A DNA stretch of 64,000 nt. Source: Streptomyces sp. CoH27. GTDB taxonomy: Bacteria > Actinomycetota > Actinomycetes > Streptomycetales > Streptomycetaceae. The translations under genes and the position numbers were made by a program. Under the pieces are notes generated by a model. That model worked only from the letters and a program-made list of their open reading frames with translations, had not been told where the DNA came from and did not search any database. Shown piece after piece: positions 1 to 10,007 of the stretch. Location: contig NZ_JAIQYY010000001.1 of the NCBI RefSeq assembly GCF_020181035.1, positions 201,687 to 265,686 of the forward strand, written 5' to 3'. How positions within the stretch are numbered: the first letter of the stretch is position 1; each line of letters begins with the position of its first letter.

Positions 1-1510
1 CCAGATCGGCCTCGCCATACCGGCCACCCTGAACGGCCTGTTCCAGGAGCACCTCCACCCGGTGGGCTCCCAACTCACCTGGATCTCCGACGCGTTCCTG
101 CTGCCCGTCGCCGTGCTGGAACTCACCTTCGGCGTGCTGGGCGACCTCTTCGGCCGCAAGCGGCTCCTCGTCGGCGGCGCCGCGCTGCTGTGCGCGGGTG
201 AGGTCGTCGCCGCGAGCGCCTCCGGCATCCATCAGCTGTGGGTGGGGCAGGCGCTGGCCGGTCTCGGTGCCGCAGCGCTCTTCCCGACCTCGCTCGCCAT
301 GATCGCGGCCGGCACGCACACCGGCGCCGAACGCGCCCGCGCCATCGCCGTATGGGCCTCCAGTCTGTCGGCGGGCGGCTTCCTCGCCCCGCTGCTCGGC
401 GGGATCACCGGCACCTACGGCTCGTGGCGCTCGGCGTTCGTGGTGGTCGCCGTGCTGGCCGCGGTCAGCGCGCTGGTGAGCCTGTGGCTCGCCGGCAACT
501 CCCGGGCGCCGGAAGGACGTTCGCTGGACCTGGGCGGCCAGATCACCATCGGCGTCGGCCTGTTCGCCCTGCTGTACGCCGTCATCCAGGGGCCGACGGA
601 CGGCTGGGGGTCGGCTCCGGTGGTCGTGGCGTTCGTGCTCGCCGCGGTGTTCGTGGGCCTGTTCGTGGCCGCCGAGCGCCGGGCCCGCTCCCCTCTGCTG
701 CGCCTGGACCTCTTCCACAACCGTTCCTTCGCCATCGCGTCGGTGGTCGCCGTCGTGGGCATGTTCAGCTTCCTGGGCACGGCCTACGCGACGAGCATCC
801 GGCTCGGCCCCATCCAGCACCAGAGCCCGATGCGCGCCGCCTTCGCGTTCCTGCTGCTCAACGGCATCACCCCGGTCCTCACCCCGCTGACCTCCCGGCT
901 GCTGCACCGGCTGCCCGCGCGGGCGCTGCTCACCGCCGGTCTGGCGCTGATCGCCGCGGGTGACTTCCTGGCCGCCGGGCTCGACGTCGGTGACCGGAAC
1001 CTCACCTCGCTGATCCTGCCGCTGGGGCTGGTCGGCATCGGCTTCGCCTTCACGGTGTCGTCGATCACCGCGACGGCCGTCAACACGGTGCCGCTGCCGC
1101 TCGCGGGCATGGCGAGCGCGGCGACCAACCTGCTGCGCGACTTCGGTTTCACGCTCGGCCCGGCGGTCATCGGCGCGGTCGCGCTGAGCCAGGCCGCGTC
1201 CCGGGCGACCTCCTCGCTGGCCACCTCGTCGTCGCTGGACGCGGGGTCGAAGGCGGCGGCCCACGAGGTGCTGCGCGATGGCGGCCCGCTCGCCCTGAAC
1301 TCCGTCCCCGCCGCCTCCCCGCCGGGCGCGGCCCGTGCGTACGCCCTCGACGCCCTCGGACACGGCTACGCGATCGGCTTCGTGGTGTGCGGCTCGGCCG
1401 CGCTGTTCTCCGCGCTGCTGGTGGTGACGGCACTGCGCGGGCGGACAGCGGAGGAAGGCGCGTCGCGGGCGCAGGACGGTACGGAGCGGACCGCTCTCAG
1501 CATGGGATGA
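1..1510 (+). CDS. MFS transporter, DHA2-like, 5' end outside window
   Basis: This is an integral membrane transporter of the major facilitator superfamily, probably a proton-driven drug or metabolite exporter. The reading frame is already open at base 2 and encodes the first membrane helix (AIPATLNGLF) before the GTG at 62, so the gene starts upstream of the window. The loop between helices 2 and 3 has the family motif GDLFGRKRLL, and about 12-14 hydrophobic segments follow up to the stop at 1508-1510. The C-terminal region contains an Ala/Ser-rich loop between the last helices, as in EmrB/QacA-type proteins. The substrate cannot be told from sequence. It runs convergently into the mshA-like gene. 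Confidence 0.85.
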   Translation, partial: QIGLAIPATLNGLFQEHLHPVGSQLTWISDAFLLPVAVLELTFGVLGDLFGRKRLLVGGAALLCAGEVVAASASGIHQLWVGQALAGLGAAALFPTSLAMIAAGTHTGAERARAIAVWASSLSAGGFLAPLLGGITGTYGSWRSAFVVVAVLAAVSALVSLWLAGNSRAPEGRSLDLGGQITIGVGLFALLYAVIQGPTDGWGSAPVVVAFVLAAVFVGLFVAAERRARSPLLRLDLFHNRSFAIASVVAVVGMFSFLGTAYATSIRLGPIQHQSPMRAAFAFLLLNGITPVLTPLTSRLLHRLPARALLTAGLALIAAGDFLAAGLDVGDRNLTSLILPLGLVGIGFAFTVSSITATAVNTVPLPLAGMASAATNLLRDFGFTLGPAVIGAVALSQAASRATSSLATSSSLDAGSKAAAHEVLRDGGPLALNSVPAASPPGAARAYALDALGHGYAIGFVVCGSAALFSALLVVTALRGRTAEEGASRAQDGTERTALSMG

Positions 1511-1518
1511 GACCGGGG

Positions 1519-1555
1519 CGGCGAGTCCGGGGCGTCAGATGCCTTGGACTCGCCG
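1519..1555. terminator. Hairpin between convergent genes
   Basis: The arms 1519-1528 and 1546-1555 form a perfect 10-bp stem with a 17-nt loop. It lies between the stop of the MFS gene and the stop of the mshA-like gene, so it may terminate both. There is no U tract, which is normal for high-GC actinobacteria. Confidence 0.55.
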
Positions 1556-1651
1556 GCCAGGATGCCCGCTGCGCGGAACCGGGTCAGGGGCGGTCGAGCG
1601 ATCCGGACTCCGGTGCGGGAGCGTCAGGCCTGGGCGTCTCCCCATGGCGCG

Positions 1652-2954
1652 TCAGCGGTGAAGGTGTCGCTCGCGCAGCGCGGCCGCGTACACCTCCGCC
1701 GTCGCCGCCGCGGCCGTGTCCCAGCTGAAGCGCCGGGCGTGGCGGGCCGCGGCCGTGCCCATCTCCGCCGAGAGCGCGGGGGCGTCGGCGAAGCGGCACA
1801 GCGCGCTGGCGTAGTCCACGGGGTCGTGCCCGCGGACGAGAACGCCGCTGACGCCGTCGCGTACGGCCACCGGCAGGCCGCCGACCTCGGCGGCGATCAC
1901 CGGCGTACCACAGGCCTGCGCCTCGACGGCCACCAGGCCGAAGGACTCGCTGTAGGAGGGCATGACGAGCACGGATGCCGCGCGGTACCAGTCGGCGAGC
2001 CGGTCCTGGCCGACCGGCGGCCGGAACAGCACGACGTCGGCGATGCCGAGCCGGGCGGCCAGCTTCTGCAGGCCCTCCGGCTCGGCCGGCCCGCTCCCGC
2101 TCGGCCCGCCCACGACCGGCACCAGGATCCGCTCACGCAGCCACGGCCGCTCGCGCAGCAGCCCGGCCACCGAGTGGAGCAGGACGTCCGGTGCCTTCAA
2201 CGGCTGTATGCGGCCCGCGAACAGCACGACGAACGCGTCCTGCGGCAGCCCCAGACGCTTCCGGGCCACGGCACGCCCGGCCGGCACGCCCGACGGGTCG
2301 GGCCGGAAGCGCTCCAGGTCGACTCCGGGATGGACGACGGCGACCCGGCCGCCGTCGGCGTCGTAGTGGCGCAGAAGTTCGGCCGCTTCGGTGTCGGTGT
2401 TCGCGATCAACCGGTCGGCCGCCCGGACGACGTGCGTCTCGCCGCGCACGCGGAGCTCGGGCTCGGGGGTGTCGTCCCGGGCGAGGGAGGCGTTCTTGAC
2501 CTTGGCCATGGTGTGCATGGTGTGCACCAGGGGGGACGCCCCAGCGCTCGGCGGCGAGGCGGCCGACGTGGCCGGAGAGCCAGTAGTGGGAGTGGAGCAG
2601 GTCGTAGTGACCGGCGCGGTGACCGGCCCACGCCCGCGTCACGCCGTGGGTGAACGCGCACAGTTGGGCGGGCAGGTCTTCCTTGGCCAGGCCCTCGTAG
2701 GGTCCGGCGGTCACGTGTAGGACCAGGACCCCGGGCACGAGGGCGACGCCGGGCGGGAGACCGGCGGAGGTGGCCCGCGTGAAGATCTCCACCTCGATGC
2801 CGAGGGCAGCCAGGCGCTTGGTGAGCTCGACGATGTAGACGTTCATGCCGCCGACGTCGCCGGTGCCCGGCTGGTGCAGCGGCGACGTGTGCACGCTGAG
2901 CATCGCGACCCGGCGGGGGCGGCCCGCTCCGGGCCTCGTGACATACCGGCTCAC
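1652..2954 (-). pseudogene. mshA: MshA-like glycosyltransferase, broken by a +1 frameshift
   Basis: MshA transfers GlcNAc from UDP-GlcNAc to inositol 3-phosphate in the first step of mycothiol synthesis. The N-terminal half starts at GTG 2954 after an AAGGAGG ribosome site and has the family hallmarks [14 protein letters not shown] and [10 protein letters not shown], then HYWLSGHVG. At the G run 2530-2535 the frame is lost. The C-terminal half continues in the next frame from about 2527 ([12 protein letters not shown], then [35 protein letters not shown]). Removing one base of the six restores a continuous protein of about 430 residues, the usual MshA length. Both halves are well conserved, so this is either a recent mutation, a phase-variable tract or a sequencing error. 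A functional copy may exist elsewhere. It ends convergently with the MFS gene. Confidence 0.85.
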
Positions 2955-2995
2955 CTCACGAGCCTCCTTCCGCCTGCCGGGCCCCACCCGCTTCC

Positions 2996-4378
<1,383 letters not shown>

Positions 4379-4494
4379 GCCACACTCCGTGGGGTCGGCG
4401 AAGCGTGCCGGGCAGGACCCGCGCACGCTCCTGCGGGAGGGTTGTGTCGGTCACCGGCCCGGACATTTCTCGGTCAGGGTCCGGTGGGGCAAGG

Positions 4495-4914
4495 TCATCG
4501 GCGGTCTCCCCGGGTGTCGCAATAGGCGGCGTACGCCTCGGCGGTCAGGGCGCCGGCGATGTTCTCGACCCGCAGCCGGAAAAGCCAACCAGCTGTGTAG
4601 GGCGCGGAGTTGACGATGCCCGGGTCTTCAGCCAGCGCGGGGTTGACCTCCAGGACCTCGCCCGAGGCGGGGGCGTACACGGCGCTGGCGGCCGCCGGTG
4701 ACCCGATCTCGCCGCAGGCCTCACCGGCCTCGACCCAGGTACCCGGCGCGGGCAGCGTCAGGCGGGCGACCTCGCCGAGGGCCTGTACTGCGAACGCCGT
4801 GACGCCGACGGTGGCGTTGCCCCCGTCCACGATCAGCCACTCGGGGTCCCAGGTGTACCGCAGATGCCGCGGAACACCCAGGGCACCGGCGCGCGGGGAG
4901 GTCACGGGAGTCAT
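4495..4914 (-). CDS. GcvH-like protein lacking the lipoyl lysine
   Basis: The 139-residue product has the full fold signature of glycine-cleavage H protein: an N-terminal [16 protein letters not shown] stretch, the [12 protein letters not shown] segment, and [15 protein letters not shown] after the modification loop. In true H proteins the loop reads ESVKA and the Lys carries lipoate. Here the aligned residues are GSPAA (71-75), so the Lys is Ala74. The whole protein contains no lysine, so lipoylation is impossible. The ATG at 4914 overlaps the stop of the upstream reductase gene (ATGA), implying translational coupling. No gcvT or gcvP lies in the window. The function is unknown; a scaffold, a non-lipoyl carrier role or a degenerating copy are all possible. 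Confidence 0.85.
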   Translation of the reverse strand: MTPVTSPRAGALGVPRHLRYTWDPEWLIVDGGNATVGVTAFAVQALGEVARLTLPAPGTWVEAGEACGEIGSPAAASAVYAPASGEVLEVNPALAEDPGIVNSAPYTAGWLFRLRVENIAGALTAEAYAAYCDTRGDRR

Positions 4915-6092
4915 GAGGTCAGGGCCGCGGCGGCCGGGACGAGGGTGCGTCGCAGCCGGTTGAAGAGCTTCGGCTGGTTGAGGAAGAGCACGGCGACGGC
5001 GGAGCCCTCGCGCCGGTACACGGCGGTGAAGGAGCGGCTGTCGAGGTCGCCGTCGACGATCTCGGGCTGGGCGCCGGGGGCGACGTGTCCGGCGAGCTGG
5101 ATGCGCACCTGGTACTGGTCGGACCAGAAGTACGGGGCCGTGAGCGGGGCGGGGGCCGAGACCCCGGACAGCAGGGTGCGGGCGGCGGTGGTCGCCTGCT
5201 CGGTGGCGCTGGTCCAGTGCTCGACGCGGGCGTGCCGTCCGGTGAACGGGTGGGGGCAGCGGGCGACGTCACCGACGGCGACCACGCCCGGGACATTGGT
5301 CGAGCAGCCGGAGTCGCACACCACGCCGTCGTCCACCTGGACGCCGGAGCCGGCGAGCCAGTCGGTGGCGGGCCGCACGCCCACCCCGGTCACGACGACG
5401 TCGGCGGGCAGCACCCGCCCGTCCGTCAGCCGCACTCCGGTGACCCGCTCCTCGCCGGTGAATCCCGCCACGCCGATGCCGCAGATCAGGCCGACCCCGT
5501 GATCGCTGTGCAGCGAGGAGCACACCAGCCCCAACTCACGGCCCAGTTGGCGCTCCAGCGGTACGTCGAGCGCCTCGACGACGGTGACATGGAGGCCGAG
5601 CCGGTGGGCGGTGGAGGCCACCTCGGCGCCGATGAAGCCGGCGCCGATGACGACGACCCGGGGCAGGCCGCTGTGCAGATCGGCGCGCAGGGCCTGGGCG
5701 TCGTCGAGGGTGCGCAGGGTGTGGATGCCGGCCAGGCCCTCCGTGCCCGGGAGCGTGCGGGGGCTCGCGCCGGTCGCGATGACGACGCCGTCGGTGCGCA
5801 GTTCCTGTCCTCCGGCCAGCGTCACGGAGCGCGCCGCGGTGTCCAGCCGGACCGCGCGTTCGCCGAGCAGCCATCGCGCCCCCAGCTCCTCGTACTCGTC
5901 CGCGTCGCCGAGCGCGAGCGCTTCGGTGTCGAGGTCGCCCTTGAGGAAATCCTTGGACAACGGGGGCCGGTCGTAGGGGGTGTGGCGCTCCTCGCCCACC
6001 ACGACGATCTCGCCGTCATAGCCCTCCGCGCGCAGCGCGCGCACCGTGCTGAGACCGGCCAGTGACGCGCCGACGACGGTGATGCTCCTCAT
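4911..6092 (-). CDS. FAD-dependent ferredoxin reductase (copy 1)
   Basis: This 393-residue NAD(P)H:ferredoxin oxidoreductase belongs to the putidaredoxin/rubredoxin-reductase family. It has an N-terminal FAD-binding fold (VVGASLAG, residues 6-13), HTPYDRPPLSKDFL, a second nucleotide-binding motif near 148-157 (VIGAGFIGAE) and the late FAD motif VVAVGDVARC. The start ATG 6092 directly precedes the conserved beta strand; the open frame upstream to 6146 is promoter sequence. It resembles the reductase at 32593-33762 closely through its whole length (hand comparison), so the two are paralogues. Unlike that copy it has no ferredoxin gene next to it but is coupled to the GcvH-like gene. It may supply electrons to the Rieske demethylase or to a lost partner; its original partner may be the decayed Rieske gene at 9201-9881. 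Confidence 0.85.
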   Translation of the reverse strand: MRSITVVGASLAGLSTVRALRAEGYDGEIVVVGEERHTPYDRPPLSKDFLKGDLDTEALALGDADEYEELGARWLLGERAVRLDTAARSVTLAGGQELRTDGVVIATGASPRTLPGTEGLAGIHTLRTLDDAQALRADLHSGLPRVVVIGAGFIGAEVASTAHRLGLHVTVVEALDVPLERQLGRELGLVCSSLHSDHGVGLICGIGVAGFTGEERVTGVRLTDGRVLPADVVVTGVGVRPATDWLAGSGVQVDDGVVCDSGCSTNVPGVVAVGDVARCPHPFTGRHARVEHWTSATEQATTAARTLLSGVSAPAPLTAPYFWSDQYQVRIQLAGHVAPGAQPEIVDGDLDSRSFTAVYRREGSAVAVLFLNQPKLFNRLRRTLVPAAAALTS

Positions 6093-6147
6093 GCCGGCCC
6101 TCCGGGTGCAGAACACTGCGGCTTGCTGTCTCTGATAACACAACACT

Positions 6148-6193
6148 CTTCGCTATACGCAACATGCTTTCCGCGCCGGCACGGGCTTGTCAA
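6148..6193 (-). promoter_or_regulatory. Regulon promoter P1 with IclR-type operator (reductase/gcvH-like/sdaA unit)
   Basis: Read on the minus strand, a CCCTTGACA -35 (TTGACA at 6193-6188), an 18-bp spacer and AAGCAT (6169-6164) are followed after one base by TTGCG-TATAG-CGAAG (6162-6148). The 13-mer TGCGTATAGCGAA recurs at 34132-34144. The same layout appears at six other promoters in this island. Confidence 0.6.
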
Positions 6194-6215
6194 GGGAGAT
6201 GCAAGCATTGGTTTG

Positions 6216-6246
6216 GCATGGCGCACCGAAATTCGCCATGCGCAAC
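6216..6246. promoter_or_regulatory. Inverted repeat plus CGCAAC half-site
   Basis: GCATGGCG (6216-6223) and CGCCATGC (6234-6241) form a perfect 8-bp inverted repeat with a 10-bp spacer. The right arm runs into CGCAAC (6241-6246), the operator half-site seen throughout the island. It lies between the phosphatase stop and promoter P1, so it could be an upstream operator or a weak terminator of the phosphatase gene. Confidence 0.4.
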
Positions 6247-6257
6247 ACTGCGGGGGG

Positions 6258-9077
6258 TTACAGCGGGGGTACGTCCCCCAGCTCCGGCAGCAGGTCACCC
6301 AGATCGCCGTCGGTCCCGGCGGCGGGACCTTCCAGGGACTGCTCGCTCCAGATGACCTTGCCGCGGGCGATGTACCGCACGCCCCAGCGCCGGGCGAAGT
6401 GGGCGACCAGGAACAGCCCCCGGCCGCCCTCGTCGGTGGTGGCGGCGCGGCGCAGATGCGGTGAGGTGCTGCTGCCGTCGGCCACTTCGCAGATCAAGCT
6501 GTCCCCGTCGAGCAGCAGCCGGAGCCGGATGGGCTCGCCGCCGTAGCGTATGGCGTTGGTGACGAGCTCGCTGAGGATGAGTTCGGTCGTGAAGGAGATC
6601 TCGTCCAGGCCCCAGGCCGCCAGCCGGCGGGCGCACTCGGCGCGGAGGGGAGCGAGGGCGGCGGGGTCGGCGGGCACGTCCCAGTCGGCTACCCGGTCCG
6701 GGTCCGTGCGCCGGGTCCGGGCCACGAGGAGAGCGATGTCGTCACGGGGACGGTCGGGCAGCAGGGCGTCGAGGACCGCCCGGCAGGCTTGTTCGGGTGT
6801 CCGGTCGGGCTGTGCGAGGGCTCCTCGCAGGAGGTCGAGCCCGGTGTCGAGGTCGCGCTCGCGGTCTTCGACGAGCCCGTCCGTGTAGAGGGCGAGCAGG
6901 GAGCCCTCGGCCGGCTCCAGTTCGGCGGTCTCGACGGGCAGACCGGCACCGAGGCCCAGCGGCGGCGCGACCGGAACATCGGGGAAGGTGACCGTGCCGT
7001 CGGGACCGACGAGAGCCGGCCCCGGATGGCCGGCCCGGGCCACGGTGCACCGGCCGGAGACGGGATCGTAGATCGCGAACAGGCAGCCGGCACCGGTGAT
7101 GCCCGCGCCCTCACCCTGGGTGGCCGCACCGCCGTTCTCACTGCTGTCGTTGCTCTCGCTCTCGTCGATCCGGGCGACCAGCTCGTCCAGATGGCTCAGC
7201 AGTTCGTCCGGGGACAGATCGAGGGCGCAGAAGTTGTGGACCGCGGTGCGCAGCCGGCCCATGGTCGCGGCGGCGTGCAGTCCGTGGCCGACGACGTCGC
7301 CGACGACGAGGGCGACCCGGGCCCCGGGCAGCGGGATCACATCGAACCAGTCCCCGCTCACCCCGGCCTGCGCGGGCAGGTAGCGGTGGGCCACCTCCAG
7401 GGCCGACTGCTCGGGCAGGGTGCGGGGCAGCAGGCTGCGCTGGAGGGTGACCGCCATGGCGTGCTCGCGGGTGTAGCGGCGGGCGTTGTCGATCGCGACC
7501 GCCGCACGGGCCGCCAGTTCCTCGGCGACCGCCAGGTCCTCCTCCGTGAAGGCGTCCTGCTCCGAGCGCCAGAAGTCGACCACCCCCAACGCCATGCCAC
7601 GGGCCTGGAGCGGCACCGTGATCAGGGAACGCATCCCGAAGTCCAGGACGTGGCACGCCCGTTCGGGATCCCGCGACCGCCAGCCGCGTGCCGCACGCAG
7701 ATCGGACTCCAGCACGGCGCGGCCGCTGCGCAGCCCCTGTGCCTGGGGCGTCGTCGCCGGCCACGTGACCGCCTCGTCCACCGGGTTCAGCGGATGGTCG
7801 TCCCGGATGCCGTGCACGGCGGCCCGGTGCATGGTCGGGTTCGCCCTGTCCGGTTCCTCACCGCGCCGTACCGCGTCCAGCAGTTCGGCAGTGGCGAAGT
7901 CCGCGAACCGGGGCACCGCGATCCGGGCCAGTTCCTCGGCCGTGCGGGCCACATCGAGGGTGGTGCCGATGCGCACCCCGGCGTCGTAGAGCAGTTGCAG
8001 CCGCTCCCGCGCGATCCGGGCACGGCCCGCGAGCGCGCGCAGCTCCGTGGTGTCCCGCAGGGTCGCCACGCTGCCGCCCGGCCCGCCGTGCGGGGCGGTG
8101 GGACGTACGTTGACCGCGAGCAGCCGCTCCCCCGCCAGGACCACCTCGTCGCTGACGGCCCGGCCCGAGGCCAGCAGCGCGGCGGCCGGCGGGGGCAGGC
8201 CCAGTTCGGTGACGCGCCGGCCCGTCACGTCCCCGGGCAGGTCCAGCAGGCGGGTGGCCTCGTCGTTGGCCAGCAGCAGCCGTCCCTCGCCGTCGATGAC
8301 GAGCACGCCCTCCCGGACCGAGTGCAGGACCGCGTCGTGGTGCTCGTACATCCGCGTCATCTCGGCCGGTTCCAGACCGTGCGTCTGCCGCCGTAGCCGC
8401 CGGCTCACCAGGGCCGAGCCGCCCGTGACCAGCGCCAGCCCGACGGCTGCGGAGCCGAACAGCAGCGGCATCTGTCCCATCACCCGCTGGTTCACGCTCT
8501 TGACGGTGATGCCCACGGACACCACGCCGACGACCTTGCCGGCTGTGTCCTTCACGGGGGCCATCGTGTCCACGGCGCGGCCGACGCCCGGTGTGTCGTA
8601 CGTGTCCTGGTGCACCTTGCCGGCCAGCGCGTCCGCGTAGGAGCCGACGACGCGTTTGCCGATGAGGCGCGGGTCGGGGTGGGTCCAGCGGATGCCGGAC
8701 GGGCTGAACGCGATGACGTAGGTGACCTTGGCCTGTTTCCGGGCCTGCTCCGCGCGCGGCTGGAGCAGGGCACTGGGGTCGGCCGATCTCATGGCGCTCA
8801 GGGTCCCCGGGGCGTTCGCGAACATCTCGGCGCCGACCAGCGAGCGCTCCCTGGCGTCCTGGAGGGTCGTGCTGCGGGCCTGGAGCACCAGGGCCACCAC
8901 GGCGGCGACCACGAGCAACAGGACGACCCCCACCTGGAGGACGAGAACCTGGCCGGCGACGCTGTGCACGCTCAGGAGGGAGCGCAGGCCTGCCCCTCGC
9001 CGCTGCGAGGCTCGCGGCCGGACCTCGGTCCCGGCCGGCCGCGCCGCACCCGGCGACCGGCCCGCACGCCGATGCAT
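6258..9077 (-). CDS. Membrane sensor SpoIIE-type serine phosphatase with Cache, PAS, GAF and HATPase domains
   Basis: This 939-residue signalling protein would sense an external ligand and dephosphorylate an anti-sigma-factor antagonist. Domains in order: a membrane helix near residues 42-65, an extracytoplasmic single-Cache-like domain (to about 185), a second helix (to about 210), PAS (about 240-340), GAF (about 365-520), a PP2C/SpoIIE phosphatase (about 550-750, with SGDWFDVIPLPG and VVGDVVGHGLHAA supplying metal-binding Asp residues) and a C-terminal HATPase of the anti-sigma-factor type (ELILSELVTNAIRYGG, then DEGGRGLFLV). ATG 9077 is chosen over 9083 because GGAGG lies 7 nt before it and only 1 nt before 9083. 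Such multidomain phosphatases are abundant in Streptomyces. Nothing ties it to the betaine genes except position; it separates two island units. Confidence 0.9.
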   Translation of the reverse strand: MHRRAGRSPGAARPAGTEVRPRASQRRGAGLRSLLSVHSVAGQVLVLQVGVVLLLVVAAVVALVLQARSTTLQDARERSLVGAEMFANAPGTLSAMRSADPSALLQPRAEQARKQAKVTYVIAFSPSGIRWTHPDPRLIGKRVVGSYADALAGKVHQDTYDTPGVGRAVDTMAPVKDTAGKVVGVVSVGITVKSVNQRVMGQMPLLFGSAAVGLALVTGGSALVSRRLRRQTHGLEPAEMTRMYEHHDAVLHSVREGVLVIDGEGRLLLANDEATRLLDLPGDVTGRRVTELGLPPPAAALLASGRAVSDEVVLAGERLLAVNVRPTAPHGGPGGSVATLRDTTELRALAGRARIARERLQLLYDAGVRIGTTLDVARTAEELARIAVPRFADFATAELLDAVRRGEEPDRANPTMHRAAVHGIRDDHPLNPVDEAVTWPATTPQAQGLRSGRAVLESDLRAARGWRSRDPERACHVLDFGMRSLITVPLQARGMALGVVDFWRSEQDAFTEEDLAVAEELAARAAVAIDNARRYTREHAMAVTLQRSLLPRTLPEQSALEVAHRYLPAQAGVSGDWFDVIPLPGARVALVVGDVVGHGLHAAATMGRLRTAVHNFCALDLSPDELLSHLDELVARIDESESNDSSENGGAATQGEGAGITGAGCLFAIYDPVSGRCTVARAGHPGPALVGPDGTVTFPDVPVAPPLGLGAGLPVETAELEPAEGSLLALYTDGLVEDRERDLDTGLDLLRGALAQPDRTPEQACRAVLDALLPDRPRDDIALLVARTRRTDPDRVADWDVPADPAALAPLRAECARRLAAWGLDEISFTTELILSELVTNAIRYGGEPIRLRLLLDGDSLICEVADGSSTSPHLRRAATTDEGGRGLFLVAHFARRWGVRYIARGKVIWSEQSLEGPAAGTDGDLGDLLPELGDVPPL

Positions 9078-9137
9078 GGCCATACCTCCAGTATGGGTGG
9101 CCCCGGGCGGGGCGTGGCCGGGGCGTACGGCCGAATG

Positions 9138-9180
9138 GCCCGTCCACCTGCCGGAGAGGCCGTGCGGCAGGTGGACGGGC
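9138..9180 (-). terminator. Strong hairpin downstream of the Rieske pseudogene
   Basis: The arms 9138-9153 and 9165-9180 form a perfect 16-bp stem with an 11-nt loop, 21 nt past the stop of the truncated Rieske gene. It is an intrinsic terminator by position and shape. Confidence 0.75.
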
Positions 9181-9200
9181 GGTACCGGGGGCGGGAAGGG

Positions 9201-9881
9201 TCAGCCGAGGTGGCGTACGCCGAGCTTGTCCTGCAGCCAGGTGTGGAACTCGCCGATGTGGTGCTCGCTGAGCACCAGGACACCGCCCTTGGCATAGAGC
9301 CGTGAGCTCATGCCCGGCTGGGTGCGCTCACAGGCGTCGAAGTCCTGCTGGTTGACGCGGTGGAAGAGTTCCACCGAGCGGTCCACGTCCTTGCCGCTCT
9401 CCACGATGACCTCCTCACCGAACTCCGCGCCGTGTCCGACGTAGTACTGGGCGGCGTAGCCGTCGGCGAACTCCGCAAGGACCTCGGTGAGTTCGGGGTG
9501 GATGGTGGCGCAGTGGTAGCACTCCATGAAGTTCTCGATGATGAGCTTCCAGTTGGCCTGCACGCCGTAGGTGATCCGCCGGCCCACCGAGAGGTTCTCG
9601 ATGCCGTAGTGCTCGATCGACTCGGTGTCGCCGAGCCGCTCGACGACGACCCCGACCACGTCCTCCTCGAAGGACGGCGGGTTGTCGGCCAGGCACACCC
9701 ACACATAGCCCAGCCACTCCCGGACATGGACGTTGACCAGGCCGTACGCGGTGCGGTCGAGGTCCGGCATCGAGGTCAGGTCGGGCGCGGCGACCAGCTT
9801 GCCGTCGAGGTCGTACGTCCAGGCGTGGTACGGGCACTGGAAGGCGCGCTTGACCTCGCCGGACTCCTCCGTGAACCCCAC
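9201..9881 (-). pseudogene. Truncated Rieske monooxygenase (gbcA-like) with two deletions
   Basis: This is a remnant paralogue of the intact Rieske oxygenase at 31329-32462. The shared sequence begins at GEVKRAFQCPYHAW, so the N-terminal part with the first Cys-X-His pair of the Rieske cluster is gone; only CPYH remains. A second, in-frame deletion removes about 70 residues of the catalytic domain: the copy jumps from GHGAEFG to VESGKDVDRSVEL. The mononuclear iron motif ECYHCATIHPEL and the C-terminus are intact. The frame stays open, and a GTG at 9881 could start a 226-residue fragment, but it could not form a Rieske centre. Its 5' edge abuts an operator-like repeat (9886-9906), as if a deletion joined the old control region to the middle of the gene. 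The 3' terminator survives. Confidence 0.85.
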
Positions 9882-9885
9882 GAGC

Positions 9886-9916
9886 GGGTTGCAAATAACG
9901 CAACCCGATGCGCAAC
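9886..9916. promoter_or_regulatory. IclR-type operator cluster beside the Rieske remnant
   Basis: GGGTTGC (9886-9892) and GCAACCC (9900-9906) form a perfect 7-bp inverted repeat; in the island's format it is TTGCA-N5-CGCAA. An extra half-site GCGCAAC follows at 9910-9916. It lies in the divergent gap between the Rieske remnant and purU. Confidence 0.6.
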
Positions 9917-9929
9917 AAGAACGCCACCC

Positions 9930-9993
9930 TTGACCTGTCGGCCACCACACCCGACCATGTTGCGTATCACTCATATCGTTGCGCAGTGCGCAC
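9930..9993 (+). promoter_or_regulatory. Regulon promoter P2 upstream of purU
   Basis: TTGACC (9930-9935, preceded by CCC), a 17-bp spacer and GACCAT (9953-9958) are followed after one base by TTGCG (9960-9964). A second TTGCG lies exactly 19 bp later (9979-9983) as TTGCG-CAGTG-CGCAC, one mismatch from the full inverted repeat. The layout matches P1. Confidence 0.6.
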
Positions 9994-10007
9994 TCAGGGA
10001 GGATGTC

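Noticed and set aside
4379..4494. Riboswitch or missing gcvT between the GcvH-like gene and sdaA
   Set aside because: Only 116 nt with a plain ribosome site; there is no room for a gene and no aptamer-like core.
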